A DNA stretch of 64,000 bases from Leclercia adecarboxylata (GTDB lineage Bacteria > Pseudomonadota > Gammaproteobacteria > Enterobacterales > Enterobacteriaceae), in assembly GCF_006874705.1 (NCBI RefSeq), contig NZ_CP035382.1:4278001-4342000 (forward strand), written 5' to 3'. Below the pieces are notes generated by a model. It ran no database searches. It was given only the letters and a program-made list of their open reading frames with translations, and was not told the DNA's origin. This document shows, in pieces, positions 63,898 through 64,000 of this stretch. The position numbers and the translations under genes were made by a program. Position 1 is the first letter of the stretch, and the number at the start of each line of letters is the position of its first letter.

Positions 63898-64000
63898 AGC
63901 TACTCTCCAGAAGCGCACGCTGGCGCAGCAGGGATGACGGGCGATAGCGTTCTTCACCGTAGTGGCGTTGCAGGTTTTCCAGCAGGCGCAGCAGACGCTG
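63887..64000 (-). CDS. paaH: PaaH, 3-hydroxyadipyl-CoA dehydrogenase (3' end)
   Basis: Only the last 37 codons are in the window (…HYGEERYRPSSLLRQRAL…). The stop at 63887-63889 overlaps the paaI start by 11 bp, as expected in the paa operon. The 5' part lies beyond the right edge. Confidence 0.9.
   Translation of the reverse strand, partial: QRLLRLLENLQRHYGEERYRPSSLLRQRALLESSYES

Overview
The window looks like chromosome of an Enterobacterales member close to Enterobacter, Leclercia or Lelliottia. The right half keeps the E. coli-like order cybB, gapC, aldA, ydcF, hrpA, azoR, paaY, paaX, paaK, paaJ, paaI, paaH, and the proteins are very similar to the E. coli ones as I remember them. The genus is an inference from gene content and GC-rich codon use; there is no rRNA or species marker.

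Region 1, 1-19,610, is accessory DNA cut up by IS1. One partial IS1 (1-167) and three full 768-bp copies (4783-5550, 8310-9077, 18843-19610) separate unrelated blocks: vapBC; a stress block with flavohaemoglobin, an IraP-like anti-adaptor and an H-NS-like protein; an EAL-domain remnant plus an AT-rich chemoreceptor; a beheaded DJ-1/PfpI gene beside an IS3/ISNCY chimera; and an AT-rich chaperone-usher fimbrial operon flanked by two related LuxR-type regulators. No full IS1 copy has a 9-bp target duplication, so the block order was probably made by IS1-mediated deletion and rearrangement. Genes at the IS1 edges are truncated.

Region 2, 19,611-30,400, is GC-rich and metabolic. A minus-strand amino-acid cluster holds an HAAAP permease, a PLP aminotransferase and a C-S lyase, next to a MetR-like regulator cut by IS1. 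An independent LysR gene follows. Next comes a five-gene operon (ABM-like monooxygenase, AhpD-like protein, ChrR-like cupin, FAD amine oxidase, zinc alcohol dehydrogenase) divergent from a GcvA-like LysR regulator.

Region 3, 30,387-37,025, is the most unusual part. A 1119-codon protein fuses a complete MurF-like ligase, a D-Ala-D-Ala carboxypeptidase-like domain that has lost its catalytic motifs, and a CapA-type metallophosphatase. It is translationally coupled to a GNAT acetyltransferase. Upstream lie an orphan umuD and a 1.9-kb group II intron inserted exactly at the umuD LexA box. The promoters of umuD and of the fusion gene are diverged copies of one sequence. Only the umuD copy keeps a full LexA operator.

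Region 4, 37,026-64,000, is ordinary core genome. It contains an EamA exporter with a divergent MocR regulator, a YciG-like stress protein, an MHS transporter, cytochrome b561, an intact gapC, an esterase, aldA, ydcF, a tripartite EmrB/EmrA/NodT-type efflux operon with an O-methyltransferase, hrpA, azoR, a HigBA-like toxin-antitoxin pair and the paaHIJK/paaXY end of the phenylacetate pathway. REP-type palindromes lie between several of these genes.
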